Origin: Marinoscillum sp040222955
GTDB taxonomy: Bacteria; Bacteroidota; Bacteroidia; Cytophagales; Cyclobacteriaceae
Reading direction: 5' to 3'
NCBI RefSeq assembly: GCF_040222955.1
Contig: NZ_JAVKCA010000013.1
Coordinates: forward strand, 128,499-192,498
DNA length: 64,000 nt
Under the pieces are notes generated by a model. The model ran no database searches, was not told the origin of the DNA, and worked only from the letters and a program-made list of their open reading frames with translations. The first letter of the stretch is position 1. Each line of letters starts with the position of its first letter. The translations under genes were made by a program, and so were the position numbers. Positions 8,139 through 16,618 of the stretch are shown piece by piece.

Positions 8139-8464
8139 GGTTCTTTAGTTTCGTACTTCTTCAGCCGGTTTGTCAGCTTCACCACTTGTTTTCTTAGGCT
8201 TTCCACCTCACTCTCCAGCTCATTGATTTCCTTCACCAGTTTGTTCTTATGCACCTCCAGCTCCTTATTGATCCCCTTCAGATTTTCTATCTGTGTGTTC
8301 AGATCCTTGATCAGGTTGGCATAGGTCCTGGAGAGAAGATCCGCCGCCTGAGCTTCGTTTGATTTGGTCTCTGATTTTCTTAGTTGCTTGTTAGCCAAAA
8401 TGGTGATCACAGCCGTGACCACATTACTACCAAGTACCAGGGCAACAATTTGAAATGTATCCAT
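8135..8464 (-). CDS. membrane-anchored coiled-coil protein, Rz-like inner-membrane spanin candidate
   Basis: This encodes 109 residues with one N-terminal membrane helix (FQIVALVLGSNVVTAVITIL) followed by about 80 residues of coiled coil with leucine heptads (LNTQIENLKGINKELEVHK) and a basic tail. This is the architecture of Rz-type inner-membrane spanins. It overlaps the endopeptidase start by 4 bp and is separated from the upstream coiled-coil protein by a terminator. The partner outer-membrane spanin is not obvious; the 30-aa peptide downstream is one candidate. Bacteroidota spanins are poorly catalogued, so the call rests on topology and context. Confidence 0.55.
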   Translation of the reverse strand: MDTFQIVALVLGSNVVTAVITILANKQLRKSETKSNEAQAADLLSRTYANLIKDLNTQIENLKGINKELEVHKNKLVKEINELESEVESLRKQVVKLTNRLKKYETKEP

Positions 8465-8483
8465 TCGGGAAGAGGGGGTTTTT

Positions 8484-8509
8484 AAAAAAAGCCGGGCCTA
8501 AGACCCGGC
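8484..8509 (-). terminator. rho-independent terminator after coiled-coil gene
   Basis: On the minus strand, GCCGGG and CCCGGC form a stem closed by a 7-base loop and are followed directly by seven T. It lies between the 203-aa coiled-coil protein and the lysis cassette, so capsid-region transcription may end or be attenuated here. Confidence 0.82.
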
Positions 8510-8540
8510 CTTTCCTGACTGATAAACTATATGAAGAAAA

Positions 8541-9140
8541 CTACTTTGCTTTTTTCTCAGCGGCTGTTACCGCTTTCTCACGCTTCACCAGATCCGCCTC
8601 CTTATCCTTCAGCTCCGCCGCTTTGGCCGCCAGATCCTCACCCTCTTTCTCCAGAGTCGCTTTGACATCCGCCAGATCCTGACGATCCTTAGCCACCTCA
8701 GCCTCAGCAGCCGATACCAAAGACTCTCTGGTACCTAGCGTTGCCTCCTTATCCGCCAGCTCCTGGCGCTCCTTAGCCAGATCCGCTTTGTCATCACCCA
8801 GCCGGGCCTCCTCAGCCTCCAGATCTTTCTCCTTGTCATTGAGGGATTGCTCGCGCTCATTCAGTGACTGCTCGCGCTCGTTTAGGGCCGTGTCCTTCTC
8901 ACTCAGCTGAGCCTCCTTAGTCTCCAGATCCGCAGTCTCCTGGATCTCATGGGCAAAGGCCGGGTTAATCAATTCCACTAACTTCTCTGTTCCGGTTACG
9001 CCATTGATTTTCACCTGGTGGTCATGTGCGTCATTCTTGTTTTTATCCAGAAACACAGCGCCATCACTGGCTATGTACGCCCTCTTGGCATTCTTATGCT
9101 CTGCAAAAACTGCCTCCTTGATTTTGTCTTCTTTTGTCAT
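8541..9140 (-). CDS. coiled-coil protein next to the capsid gene
   Basis: This encodes about 199 residues. An in-frame upstream start at 9173 lies inside a perfect hairpin, so I prefer the ATG at 9140 (MTKEDKIKEAVFAEHK). Residues 1-60 form a small domain, perhaps beta-rich (AYIASDGAVFLDKNKNDA). The rest is an almost uninterrupted coiled coil with near-repeats such as LNEREQSLNEREQSLNDKE, ending in Lys/Glu-rich sequence. It follows the major capsid gene and precedes a terminator. It could be a head fibre, decoration or scaffold-like protein. No family is recognised for the N-terminal domain beyond similarity to small proteins often found next to Bacteroidota phage capsid genes. Confidence 0.6.
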   Translation of the reverse strand: MTKEDKIKEAVFAEHKNAKRAYIASDGAVFLDKNKNDAHDHQVKINGVTGTEKLVELINPAFAHEIQETADLETKEAQLSEKDTALNEREQSLNEREQSLNDKEKDLEAEEARLGDDKADLAKERQELADKEATLGTRESLVSAAEAEVAKDRQDLADVKATLEKEGEDLAAKAAELKDKEADLVKREKAVTAAEKKAK

Positions 9141-9165
9141 CGTTGCGATTTTAAAGTTGAACATT

Positions 9166-9195
9166 GGCCTCACACCATTATAAGGGTGTGAGGCC
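9166..9195. repeat. perfect 11-bp inverted repeat downstream of capsid gene
   Basis: GGCCTCACACC pairs with GGTGTGAGGCC around an 8-base loop, between the capsid stop and the coiled-coil gene. There is no T-run on the minus strand, so it is more likely an RNA processing or stability hairpin than a classic terminator. Confidence 0.7.
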
Positions 9196-9204
9196 TATTC
9201 AGAT

Positions 9205-10320
9205 TTATGCAGCAGTTCTATCTGAGATCATTGCAGCGATACCTTCACCCCTGATAGGTAAAGCAATAAATCGCTTCTGGAATCCAATCTCATCAGCACG
9301 CTGTTCTGTGTTGATGGATTTAGGCTTGTAGAACATTTCCTGCTCACCCTCAGCCTTCATTACCTCTGTCTCCAGGAATGCAATCGTACTGATCGTGTCA
9401 GCGGCAGCAGCGTCAACAGCTCCAAAGGCCTTCTTTGCACCCGTTGACTCAGTGTAAATGGGAGTTTTGGAGTAAGGAAGGATATTGAATCCGTAGAGAT
9501 TCAACACTCGACCTGAAGCTATGTCAGCGAATGCCTTAAACAAATTCTGGTTTTCCTCGATCAAGTCCATCTGATGAAGTGGGTGTATCACCATACATCT
9601 GCCTTCAGTAGGCCAGTCATTCAAGTCGAACTTCGTTTTCATTCTGGCTATATCCTTCAATGAAAACTTCTTGAATGTTCCTGTAATACCAACATCTGCT
9701 AGAAGGGCAGCCGTAGCATCTCCACCTGTAAGCAATACGGGAGTTACAGATGAATCAGCCGCCGGACCATAGCCATGAATGGCCTTGTCGTGAGTCTTTT
9801 GCATGAGGGCATTCTTATGCCCTCGAGTCACGCTGGCCAGCTTATCATAAGACGCTTCCATTTCCTCAACATTCCTCACCCGGGTGTTCTCCGTGTCATA
9901 GGTGTCTAGCGCAATTGTTTTGGCGGTATCCGTTCTCTGATTTGTAGCGATTGGATATGTCGTGTTATTGATCAATACATCCGGGTCACCTCCAGCATCC
10001 GCAAAGTTGAGCGTGTTGTATTCTACAAAAGCCGACCAATCAACAACATTTTGCAAAAATGAACCTACGCGGTAAAAGTTCTCCGAGATAAAGTCCAGCC
10101 ATATCTCCTTATTCACTCCAGCAAAAAGGCTGGCCTGTCTCAGAGTGTCAGAGAAGAAAAAGTGGCAAGCAGCCCCAGCCGCCAGCACTATACCCATTGC
10201 GGTTTCAGGATCCATCTTTGCCACACCCGTGGGTATGGCCGATGCCTGAGAAATTGCCATACCGAGGATTGCCACCATCAGCAGGGTTCGAAAGAAAGAA
10301 ATTAAAGGTTTGAGTTTCAT
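9205..10320 (-). CDS. major capsid protein
   Basis: This encodes 371 residues. It follows the protease/scaffold gene and has HK97-fold capsid features seen in Mu-like Bacteroidota phages: ATNQRTDTAKTIALDTYDTE, then a spine helix (ASYDKLASVTRGHKNALMQKTHDKA) and a P-domain with CMVIHPLHQMDLIEEN. The N-terminal 28 residues (RTLLMVAILGMAISQASA) look like a secretion signal, which is strange for a capsid. An internal Met at residue 36 could be the real start, or the segment may be removed by the phage protease. It should be the most abundant phage protein, and it is flanked by strong hairpins that may set its mRNA level. Confidence 0.8.
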   Translation of the reverse strand: MKLKPLISFFRTLLMVAILGMAISQASAIPTGVAKMDPETAMGIVLAAGAACHFFFSDTLRQASLFAGVNKEIWLDFISENFYRVGSFLQNVVDWSAFVEYNTLNFADAGGDPDVLINNTTYPIATNQRTDTAKTIALDTYDTENTRVRNVEEMEASYDKLASVTRGHKNALMQKTHDKAIHGYGPAADSSVTPVLLTGGDATAALLADVGITGTFKKFSLKDIARMKTKFDLNDWPTEGRCMVIHPLHQMDLIEENQNLFKAFADIASGRVLNLYGFNILPYSKTPIYTESTGAKKAFGAVDAAAADTISTIAFLETEVMKAEGEQEMFYKPKSINTEQRADEIGFQKRFIALPIRGEGIAAMISDRTAA

Positions 10321-10360
10321 TAGTCCTTTGTTTGAGTTGAAAATTTTTGTTCTTTGCTAT

Positions 10361-10386
10361 GCCCCCTGGCACCATTGCCAGGGGGC
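10361..10386. repeat. perfect 10-bp inverted repeat between protease and capsid genes
   Basis: GCCCCCTGGC and GCCAGGGGGC pair perfectly around a 6-base loop. The hairpin lies in the 100-bp leader of the capsid gene, after the protease stop. It lacks a following T-run on either strand, so processing or attenuation is more likely than termination. Confidence 0.7.
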
Positions 10387-10422
10387 CGTTGCTATTTGTT
10401 CCAGAGTTGAGTTATCTGAGTG

Positions 10423-11601
10423 TTAGGCCGTAGCCCAGGATGGTTTTGAACCGTATGCATCCTCATACTTCTGAGCCGCTACCTCCGGCTGTTCCGCTCT
10501 CAGCTGAGCCAGGAACTTCCCGTGGTCTTTAAATAGCTCCTTGTATCCAAGCTCTATCAGGGCTTTTCCATTCGCGTCCTTTCTACCAGACAGATTGGTT
10601 TTCCCCTGAGCGATGATCGCCATAGGATCTTGAATCACCGGCATCCCGCCCAGTTGCTTCTTGGTAGCCTCAAAAGCCTCATCATCCTTAGAAGCCATAG
10701 TAATGAAATAGCCCTTTTCCTCAGCGGTGATCCTTACACCCACCTGAGCTTCCACCATCACCTCAGCCTTTTCCTTCAGGGTAGAGGTTTTTAGAGCCGC
10801 TATCTCAGCGTTCTTCGTGTTGAGCTCCGCCGTTTTGGTCTCCAGCTCAGCAGCTATGGCCACTGTCTTGGTGAGCGCCTGATCCATAGCCGCGTGGATC
10901 TCCGTCTCTGAAGCATCCACGCCTAGTTTGATCCCCGGCACCTTATTCAGCCCGGGGATATACATTGATAATTTCATGTCGTATTGATTTGAGTTGAATA
11001 ATGCTTCGTCGAAAAAAGCAACCAGCTTGATCGGGTCACTCTCTGTAGTATCCTTCACGATCCCTTCTACAATATCTGTAGCCAGTCCTGCGGTCTTAGC
11101 CTCATCAGCCCTAAACCAAGTGTCCTTTCCTGATTGCATCCAGTTTTTTAATACCCACTTCTTTTCTTTACCGGAAGCTTCGGCATACACACTGGCCATA
11201 TCATCATTGATGGTTTCCATGAGTGCGGCCATTTGCTTCAGCTCCTCCACCTGTCCGTAAGAACTGCCGCTTGCCTGATGGATCATTACCCGACCAAACT
11301 GCGCAATCTCACGTCTGGTACCACACGCGAAAATGACAGATGCAAAACTTGCAGCTATCCCATCACATCGGGTGTTAACCGTTACTTTCTCCCGGGCATC
11401 CTTAATGGCTTGTAAGATTCCCAGACCATCCAGCGGATCACCTCCACGGGAATGGATACGAAGTAGGATGTTTTGATACTTCCCGGCAGCTTCCACAATC
11501 TTCTGTACCACTTCACTGGCAAGTATCTCGACACCAAAGGTTCCATACAGGTAAATCTCTGCTGAGTTGTCGCTTAGAGCTTTGAGTTCGAATCGCTTCA
11601 T
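10423..11601 (-). CDS. ClpP-like head maturation protease with scaffold-like C-terminus
   Basis: This encodes 392 residues. Residues 1-190 match the S14/ClpP-type phage prohead protease: RIHSRGGDPLDGL, GIAASFASV with nucleophile Ser85, VMIHQASG with His108, and GKDTWFRADEA with Asp160 as the likely third residue. Residues 230-290 are coiled coil (AELETKTAELNTKNAEIAAL), and the C-terminus is helical. Fusion of protease and scaffold is the Mu gene I/Z situation. It is the first gene of the leftward late block, 143 bp from the diverging small terminase gene. It should process the prohead together with the capsid protein that follows. Confidence 0.87.
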   Translation of the reverse strand: MKRFELKALSDNSAEIYLYGTFGVEILASEVVQKIVEAAGKYQNILLRIHSRGGDPLDGLGILQAIKDAREKVTVNTRCDGIAASFASVIFACGTRREIAQFGRVMIHQASGSSYGQVEELKQMAALMETINDDMASVYAEASGKEKKWVLKNWMQSGKDTWFRADEAKTAGLATDIVEGIVKDTTESDPIKLVAFFDEALFNSNQYDMKLSMYIPGLNKVPGIKLGVDASETEIHAAMDQALTKTVAIAAELETKTAELNTKNAEIAALKTSTLKEKAEVMVEAQVGVRITAEEKGYFITMASKDDEAFEATKKQLGGMPVIQDPMAIIAQGKTNLSGRKDANGKALIELGYKELFKDHGKFLAQLRAEQPEVAAQKYEDAYGSKPSWATA

Positions 11602-11743
11602 GGCACCAAAGAAAAGCGGCCTTTATGCAGTATCAAAGGGGCATTTTTTCAATTGATAATGAAATTAGCCAACACAACTAAAAACATTAGTAATTGAAAT
11701 TTAGCACGTTCCAGACGCGCCTTTTTATAGTGATAATTGCAAC
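11602..11743. promoter_or_regulatory. divergent late promoter region
   Basis: This 142-bp AT-rich gap separates the leftward protease/capsid/tail block from the rightward terminase/portal block. It must hold promoters for one or both, since no gene lies within it. I see no perfect Bacteroidota promoter (TTTG, then TAnnTTTG about 20 bp away), which suggests phage-activated promoters. The boxes are not assigned. Confidence 0.5.
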
Positions 11744-12181
11744 ATGAGTAAGCTTACAAATGACAAGAAGCGTTTTCTGGCCGAGCGCTACTATATCAAT
11801 GAAGGCAAGTCCGGCAAGTGGATTGCTGAATATCTGGAGGTCACAGAGGCCACTGTGTCCCGATGGAAAAAAGGTAGACCAGGAGAGAAAGAGTGGGACA
11901 CCAGAAAAGCCGAACACCTATCCGCTCCTCACAAGATCAAAGAACTGGTTTTGAAAGCAATGCTCGAGGTGGCTGAAGGTGAGAAGCCTAGCATCGATAC
12001 CAACGCACTTTCTCAAATGGCCGCAAGCCTCCAGAAGATAGACAAGCAAATCGGTGTACAGATAATTATATCTGTCATCATGGAGCTTGACAAGTTCGTG
12101 GCTACAGAGGCCCCTGAGTACGCGCTCCTGTATGCTAAGATCCATCAGAAGTTTATCCACATGAAAGCAAGCCAATCCTAA
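11744..12181 (+). CDS. terminase small subunit-like DNA-binding protein (Mu gp27 position)
   Basis: This encodes 145 residues. Residues 10-50 form a helix-turn-helix (ERYYINEGKSGKWIAEYLEV, then TEATVSRWKKGRP), typical of small terminase subunits that recognise DNA for packaging. The C-terminal half is helical and probably oligomerises. Its stop and the ATG of the large terminase share one base (TAATG), so the two are translated together. In Mu-like phages the gene just before the large terminase encodes a protein of this size. High confidence in role from HTH plus position; specific DNA site unknown. Confidence 0.75.
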   Translation: MSKLTNDKKRFLAERYYINEGKSGKWIAEYLEVTEATVSRWKKGRPGEKEWDTRKAEHLSAPHKIKELVLKAMLEVAEGEKPSIDTNALSQMAASLQKIDKQIGVQIIISVIMELDKFVATEAPEYALLYAKIHQKFIHMKASQS

Positions 12182-13710
12182 TGCAAGCCACACCCAAGAT
12201 CCTCAAATTACTCGATGCCTATGATCGCCATGTTCTGGATCTGGAGAAGGTCGGGGCAGTCAATAGCCAGGAGTCTTACGGCGAGCGGCAAAAGCGAAAG
12301 GATGAACTACTCAGCGACTTCCTGAAATTCGATGACTACTACTTTGGATTTCCAGGAAAGAAGCCTTACTCAAAGGCACACAAGAAGATCATTCGTAAGT
12401 TTTGTAATGATTCCAAGTGCTTTATCGTAGCCATGTGCTACCGGGGATTTTCTAAATCCTCACTGGTGGCAAAGCTTCTGATATTCGCCCACTTCAATGG
12501 GTGGGTAAAAAACGTGGGATATTTCTCCAGATCAGAGGACAAAGCCGTCAAACTCCTGGCATCAGTGAAAACGATCTTTGAAAAGAACCCCCGAATCAGG
12601 GCAGACTACGGGGCCCAGGAATCCAGCAAATGGAAAGAGAACAGGTTTACCACAAAAATGGGTTGCACCTTCACGGCATTTGGTGCCGGTCAGTCGCCCC
12701 GCGGTGAAAAGACCGACGAAGACATCCGTTTGGACTGTGAGGTGTTTGATGACTATGACGATGCGGAAGTTTGCCTCAATCCTGACCGCCTGGATAAAAA
12801 CTGGAAGTTTGTACAGGGTGATTGCTTTGGTGCATTCTCCACCCTGGGCGGTATGCCCAGGCGCAAAGTGTTTCTCAACAATAAGATCGATGAGGACTGT
12901 ATAGTAGAACGGGCCGCACAGATGGCAAAGCAAAGCCGGCACGGCTTAGTACTGACCATTAATATCCTCAATGATGACGGAGAGCCATCATGGCCCGAAG
13001 CGCTTACCCTTGCTGAAGCCAAAGAAATAATCCTTGAGATGGGTGAAGAGGCGGACACCGAACTATTCAACCGGCCAGCCAGAAAAGGGAAACTATGGAC
13101 TCGGGATCTTTTCAGGTTTAAAAAGCTACCGGCACTTAGCAAATACAAGTACCTACTGACATACCTCGATGGAGGATTTAAGAAGACAGCCACCTCCGAC
13201 ACCAAGTCACTTTGGTTAATCGGCAAAATGGGCAGCGAGTACCATGTGCACAAAGTCTATGTGGACAATGTGACCGTTCAGGAAATGGTCGGCTGGCATT
13301 ATGAAGTCTATGAGTTTGTCAGTGGTAGGGATGCGGCTTGCCAATGGTGGATGGAGGAGGTGTTTCTCCTGGATCTGTTATACAAAGACTTTGCCGAGGA
13401 GGCTGAGGTTAGAGGTCATGCTATACCCATTCAGGGGGACAAACGAAAGAAGCCGGATAAGGATCTGAGGATCTCCAGTACCCTCGGATACTGGAAGCGC
13501 GGACAGGTGTGGTTTGATGACCGACTAAAAGATGACCCGCACATGACCCGCCTCGTCGACCAGTACTTAAAATTCAGAGTGGGCAGCAAATCAAAGAAGG
13601 ATGGCCCCGATGCGGGTGAGGGTGGTATATGGAAACTCAATGAAATGAGCTTTGCATCAGTCCCGGCAACATACGGCAGCCCACGATCAAACATTATTCA
13701 ACGATTCTAA
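12181..13710 (+). CDS. terminase large subunit (Mu gp28-like)
   Basis: This encodes 509 residues. A modified Walker A (CYRGFSKSS, about residues 86-94) and a Walker B (RLDCEVFDDYDD, about 184-194) mark the ATPase. The nuclease domain begins near Asp330 (YLLTYLDGGF), with further acidic residues in WWMEEV and later. Mu-like terminases package by headful cutting of host-flanked DNA. The protein would dock on the portal encoded two genes downstream. The sequence looks intact over the length usual for the family (about 500 residues). Confidence 0.87.
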   Translation: MQATPKILKLLDAYDRHVLDLEKVGAVNSQESYGERQKRKDELLSDFLKFDDYYFGFPGKKPYSKAHKKIIRKFCNDSKCFIVAMCYRGFSKSSLVAKLLIFAHFNGWVKNVGYFSRSEDKAVKLLASVKTIFEKNPRIRADYGAQESSKWKENRFTTKMGCTFTAFGAGQSPRGEKTDEDIRLDCEVFDDYDDAEVCLNPDRLDKNWKFVQGDCFGAFSTLGGMPRRKVFLNNKIDEDCIVERAAQMAKQSRHGLVLTINILNDDGEPSWPEALTLAEAKEIILEMGEEADTELFNRPARKGKLWTRDLFRFKKLPALSKYKYLLTYLDGGFKKTATSDTKSLWLIGKMGSEYHVHKVYVDNVTVQEMVGWHYEVYEFVSGRDAACQWWMEEVFLLDLLYKDFAEEAEVRGHAIPIQGDKRKKPDKDLRISSTLGYWKRGQVWFDDRLKDDPHMTRLVDQYLKFRVGSKSKKDGPDAGEGGIWKLNEMSFASVPATYGSPRSNIIQRF

Positions 13711-13713
13711 ACT

Positions 13714-14334
13714 ATGGCACAAACACTAATCCTGGTGGAGGAAGATTACGCCACCTACGCACGCACCACTACCCTCACAGATCTGAAAGGGCTGGACAGC
13801 TCCAGACTCACGCGAGCCGAGCGCGCCGCTGAAGAGGAGATATATTCCTATCTCTCAGACCGATTTGATATGGATCAGGTATTCCCCACCATCTATGCAT
13901 GGGATGCAACCACCCCATTCACCACTGATCAGCGCGCCGCTCATCTGGGGATATTCTACCAGGCCAAAACGGATAACAACAACAAACCACCTGCCGCCAA
14001 TACGGATGATTGGGAAGTGGATGATCCACGCAACCCGATGATCGTGCGCTACATGGTAGTCATCAGCCTGTACCAGGTGTATCATTCACTTCATGGCAAG
14101 AATGTCCCCACCCACATCCGCGAGGAGTATGACCTGGCTAAGGACTGGCTCCTGAGAGTGGCCAAAGGACAGCTCAATCCTAAGCTGCCAAAGCTCGATG
14201 CAGATGGTGACGGACTGGATGATGTGAGCGTGATCGGCGGGGGATCACTCAGCCGACAGAACTATATGTATGGTGGCGGACTGGCAGATGATACCGACCA
14301 CCACACAGACACTGACGGGCATGGTAGCTCCTAA
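13714..14334 (+). CDS. DUF1320 / Mu gp36-like head protein
   Basis: This encodes 206 residues. The first 150 residues have the DUF1320 pattern: an N-terminal acidic helix, a repeated helical bundle with LTRAERAAEEEIYSYLSDRFD, and RYMVVISLYQVYHSLHGKNVP. In Mu-like phages this protein sits near the head-tail connector. The C-terminus is acidic, Gly- and His-rich (VSVIGGGSLSR, then DDTDHHTDTDGHG) and may bind metal or be disordered. It is located between terminase and portal, which is unusual, since Mu places gp36 after the capsid. Confidence 0.75.
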   Translation: MAQTLILVEEDYATYARTTTLTDLKGLDSSRLTRAERAAEEEIYSYLSDRFDMDQVFPTIYAWDATTPFTTDQRAAHLGIFYQAKTDNNNKPPAANTDDWEVDDPRNPMIVRYMVVISLYQVYHSLHGKNVPTHIREEYDLAKDWLLRVAKGQLNPKLPKLDADGDGLDDVSVIGGGSLSRQNYMYGGGLADDTDHHTDTDGHGSS

Positions 14335-14453
14335 GCGCCGTTTAACGCCGTTTAACAGGCGCGAGAATCGATTATCTAACCACCTCACGGGTACTTGGGT
14401 GAAAAAACAAGCCCCAAGGCTGTGAGGCTAAAATATCAAAACCTTAGAAACCT
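14335..14453. promoter_or_regulatory. intergenic leader with tandem GTTTAAC and nested hairpin
   Basis: The 119-bp gap ahead of the portal gene contains two tandem copies of CGCCGTTTAA (about 14337-14356). It also contains a two-layer inverted repeat (CCTCAC/GTGAGG outside, CTTGGG/CCCAAG inside, 14383-14427) with an A-rich loop. It probably folds in the mRNA; no promoter is assigned. Confidence 0.5.
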
Positions 14454-16610
14454 ATGGCTTCAAACTCAAAAGTAGGCAAACAGTACAGGCGCGATGAGCG
14501 CATGATTGCAGGCACCAAGATCCACGTGGGTCAGCTTCAATGGGGACTCCAGACCATACAGAGCTGGAGCAATGCCGTGCAAGCCGCCGAGTCTGTTTAT
14601 AACCCAAGGCGCAAGCCCCTCTATGACCTGTATAATAACATAGAGAAAGATCCGCACTTGGGATCGATCACTGAAAAGCGCACCCGGGCCGTGAAAGTAT
14701 CCGAGTGGGTTTGGGACGAAGAGATCCCGGAAGACATCCGGGAGAAACTATCCGGCCCCTGGCTATACGAACTCTTCGGTCAGATCATGTCTAAGGTCAC
14801 AAAGGGTTACACCCTGATCTACTTCAAACAGAAGAATGACAAGATCATCACTGAGGTGGTTCCGCGCCAAAACGTCAACCCTGAGCTCGGCCTCATCACC
14901 AAGGAGATGTACGGCGATACCGGTTTAGCTTATCGCGAAGGCCGATATCCGAAAAGCATCATGGAAGTAGGCCGTCAGGAGGAGTTGGGAATATTTTCCC
15001 GCATCGGGCCATACGTGCTGATGAAGAAGGACAACCTGGTGTTCTATGCTTACCACAACCAGCTCGAGGGCATCCCGATGAAGATCTACTACTATGAACC
15101 GGGAAACCTTACACAGCGCAGGGAGATAGAACAGCAGGCGGCAGTACAGGGAGCGGCCTCATACCTGGTACTCCCACGCATTTCTAGTGGTAAGTCCGTG
15201 GAGGTAGTAGAGACCAACCGTGCTGGAGCGTCCACCAGCTTCAAGGACTTTCATGGTATCATGAACGACGAAATGTCTATCTGTGTGCTCGGTCAGACCC
15301 TGACCACCAGCAATGACGGTGTAGGATCTAACGCCCTGGGGCGGGTGCATCAGGCCGTAGAGGAAGCGGTAAACCTCGAGGATATGATGATGACGGAGTT
15401 CCTGGTGAACTATGAAGCCATCCCCATCCTCCGCGCCATGGGCTACAACATTCCCGAGGGGTCCAAAGGCCACTTCAAGCGGACCGAGCGAATGAGCAAA
15501 AAGCAGCAGGCCCAGGTATTTGCGATTGTGGCACAGTACACACTCATCCCACCGGAGGTCTGGTATGAGGAGTTTGGTATTGACCCACCTACGGACGCAG
15601 AGCTGGCACAGTGGCGCGAGGATCTGAAGAGCGTCAAACTAAAACCACAGCCTGAAAAGATCGAAGAGGATGAACAAGAAGAGGAAACGGAGGACACCCC
15701 TCCAGATCCAGAGCCTCAAAAAAAAAAGAGTAAATCACGCGCAGAGGGAGGTTTGAGTGCAACCCTTAACAAGCTTTATTTCTCTACCCATCTCTCCCCC
15801 CGTGAAAGGGGTACAATTTCCGCCTCATACGAGGATAACCTATCCCGGATCTGGACACGGATCATGAACGGCATCTGGAACGGGTCTATCAAACCCGGTG
15901 ATGTGGATCAGGAACTGTTCGAGCTAATCGCCGGGGAGATCTTCGCAGAGGTGGAGAAAGGTTTCGGGGCCAGCCTGACCACACTGGATGAAGCCACCCC
16001 GGATTATCAGTTGCTGGCAGAGCTCCGCGAAAACGTGTACCTCTTCTCTGGCTTCAAAAACGAGAAGACACTCCGGGCAGCCAGTGAACTGCTGGTGGAT
16101 GCCTCTGGTGTTAAACGCACGTTTAACGAGTTTGCTCTGGAAGCTCTGAAGATCAACCAGGAGTACAACATCAACTACCTGTTTGCAGAGTACCAAAACG
16201 CACACGCACAGGCGCAAATGGCCAGCAAGTGGCTGGAGATCCAGACCGACAAAGAAGTGCTTCCATACCTTCAGGTGGACGTGGTACTGGATGAGCGCAC
16301 ACGCCACGAAAAGTGGAACGGCATCACGCGCCGGGTAGACGATCCGTTTTGGGATGCCGGAGGCCTTCCACCTTACGATTGGGGATGTAGGTGCACGGTA
16401 CGCCAACTCAGCGACAGCAAGGTGACACCTAAGAAGAACCTCCCGGATCTGAAATCACTCCTGAAGGAGGAGTTTCAGTTTAACCCAGGCAAGGAGCGCA
16501 CCATCTTCCCTAAGTCACACCCTTATTATAAGGTGTCCGGCAAAGAGGAAAACCGCGCCAAGGATCTATTCGGACTTAAAATACCAAAGTTCCCAGAACC
16601 CAAAACCTAA
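14454..16610 (+). CDS. portal protein (DUF935) fused to MuF head-morphogenesis domain
   Basis: This encodes 718 residues. Residues 1-400 resemble the Mu gp29 portal family (DUF935): YNPRRKPLYDLYNNIEKDPH, SITEKRTRAVKVSEWVWD and LGQTLTTSNDGVGSNALGRV. A highly acidic then basic linker covers about residues 402-427. Residues 430-718 form a MuF (gp30/SPP1 gp7) domain ending in GGLPPYDWGCRCTV around residue 640, which is diagnostic for that family. In Mu these are two genes; here they are one polypeptide. The portal forms the dodecameric ring for DNA entry, and the MuF part acts in head assembly or ejection. Confidence 0.9.
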   Translation: MASNSKVGKQYRRDERMIAGTKIHVGQLQWGLQTIQSWSNAVQAAESVYNPRRKPLYDLYNNIEKDPHLGSITEKRTRAVKVSEWVWDEEIPEDIREKLSGPWLYELFGQIMSKVTKGYTLIYFKQKNDKIITEVVPRQNVNPELGLITKEMYGDTGLAYREGRYPKSIMEVGRQEELGIFSRIGPYVLMKKDNLVFYAYHNQLEGIPMKIYYYEPGNLTQRREIEQQAAVQGAASYLVLPRISSGKSVEVVETNRAGASTSFKDFHGIMNDEMSICVLGQTLTTSNDGVGSNALGRVHQAVEEAVNLEDMMMTEFLVNYEAIPILRAMGYNIPEGSKGHFKRTERMSKKQQAQVFAIVAQYTLIPPEVWYEEFGIDPPTDAELAQWREDLKSVKLKPQPEKIEEDEQEEETEDTPPDPEPQKKKSKSRAEGGLSATLNKLYFSTHLSPRERGTISASYEDNLSRIWTRIMNGIWNGSIKPGDVDQELFELIAGEIFAEVEKGFGASLTTLDEATPDYQLLAELRENVYLFSGFKNEKTLRAASELLVDASGVKRTFNEFALEALKINQEYNINYLFAEYQNAHAQAQMASKWLEIQTDKEVLPYLQVDVVLDERTRHEKWNGITRRVDDPFWDAGGLPPYDWGCRCTVRQLSDSKVTPKKNLPDLKSLLKEEFQFNPGKERTIFPKSHPYYKVSGKEENRAKDLFGLKIPKFPEPKT

Positions 16611-16618
16611 AACCCAAG

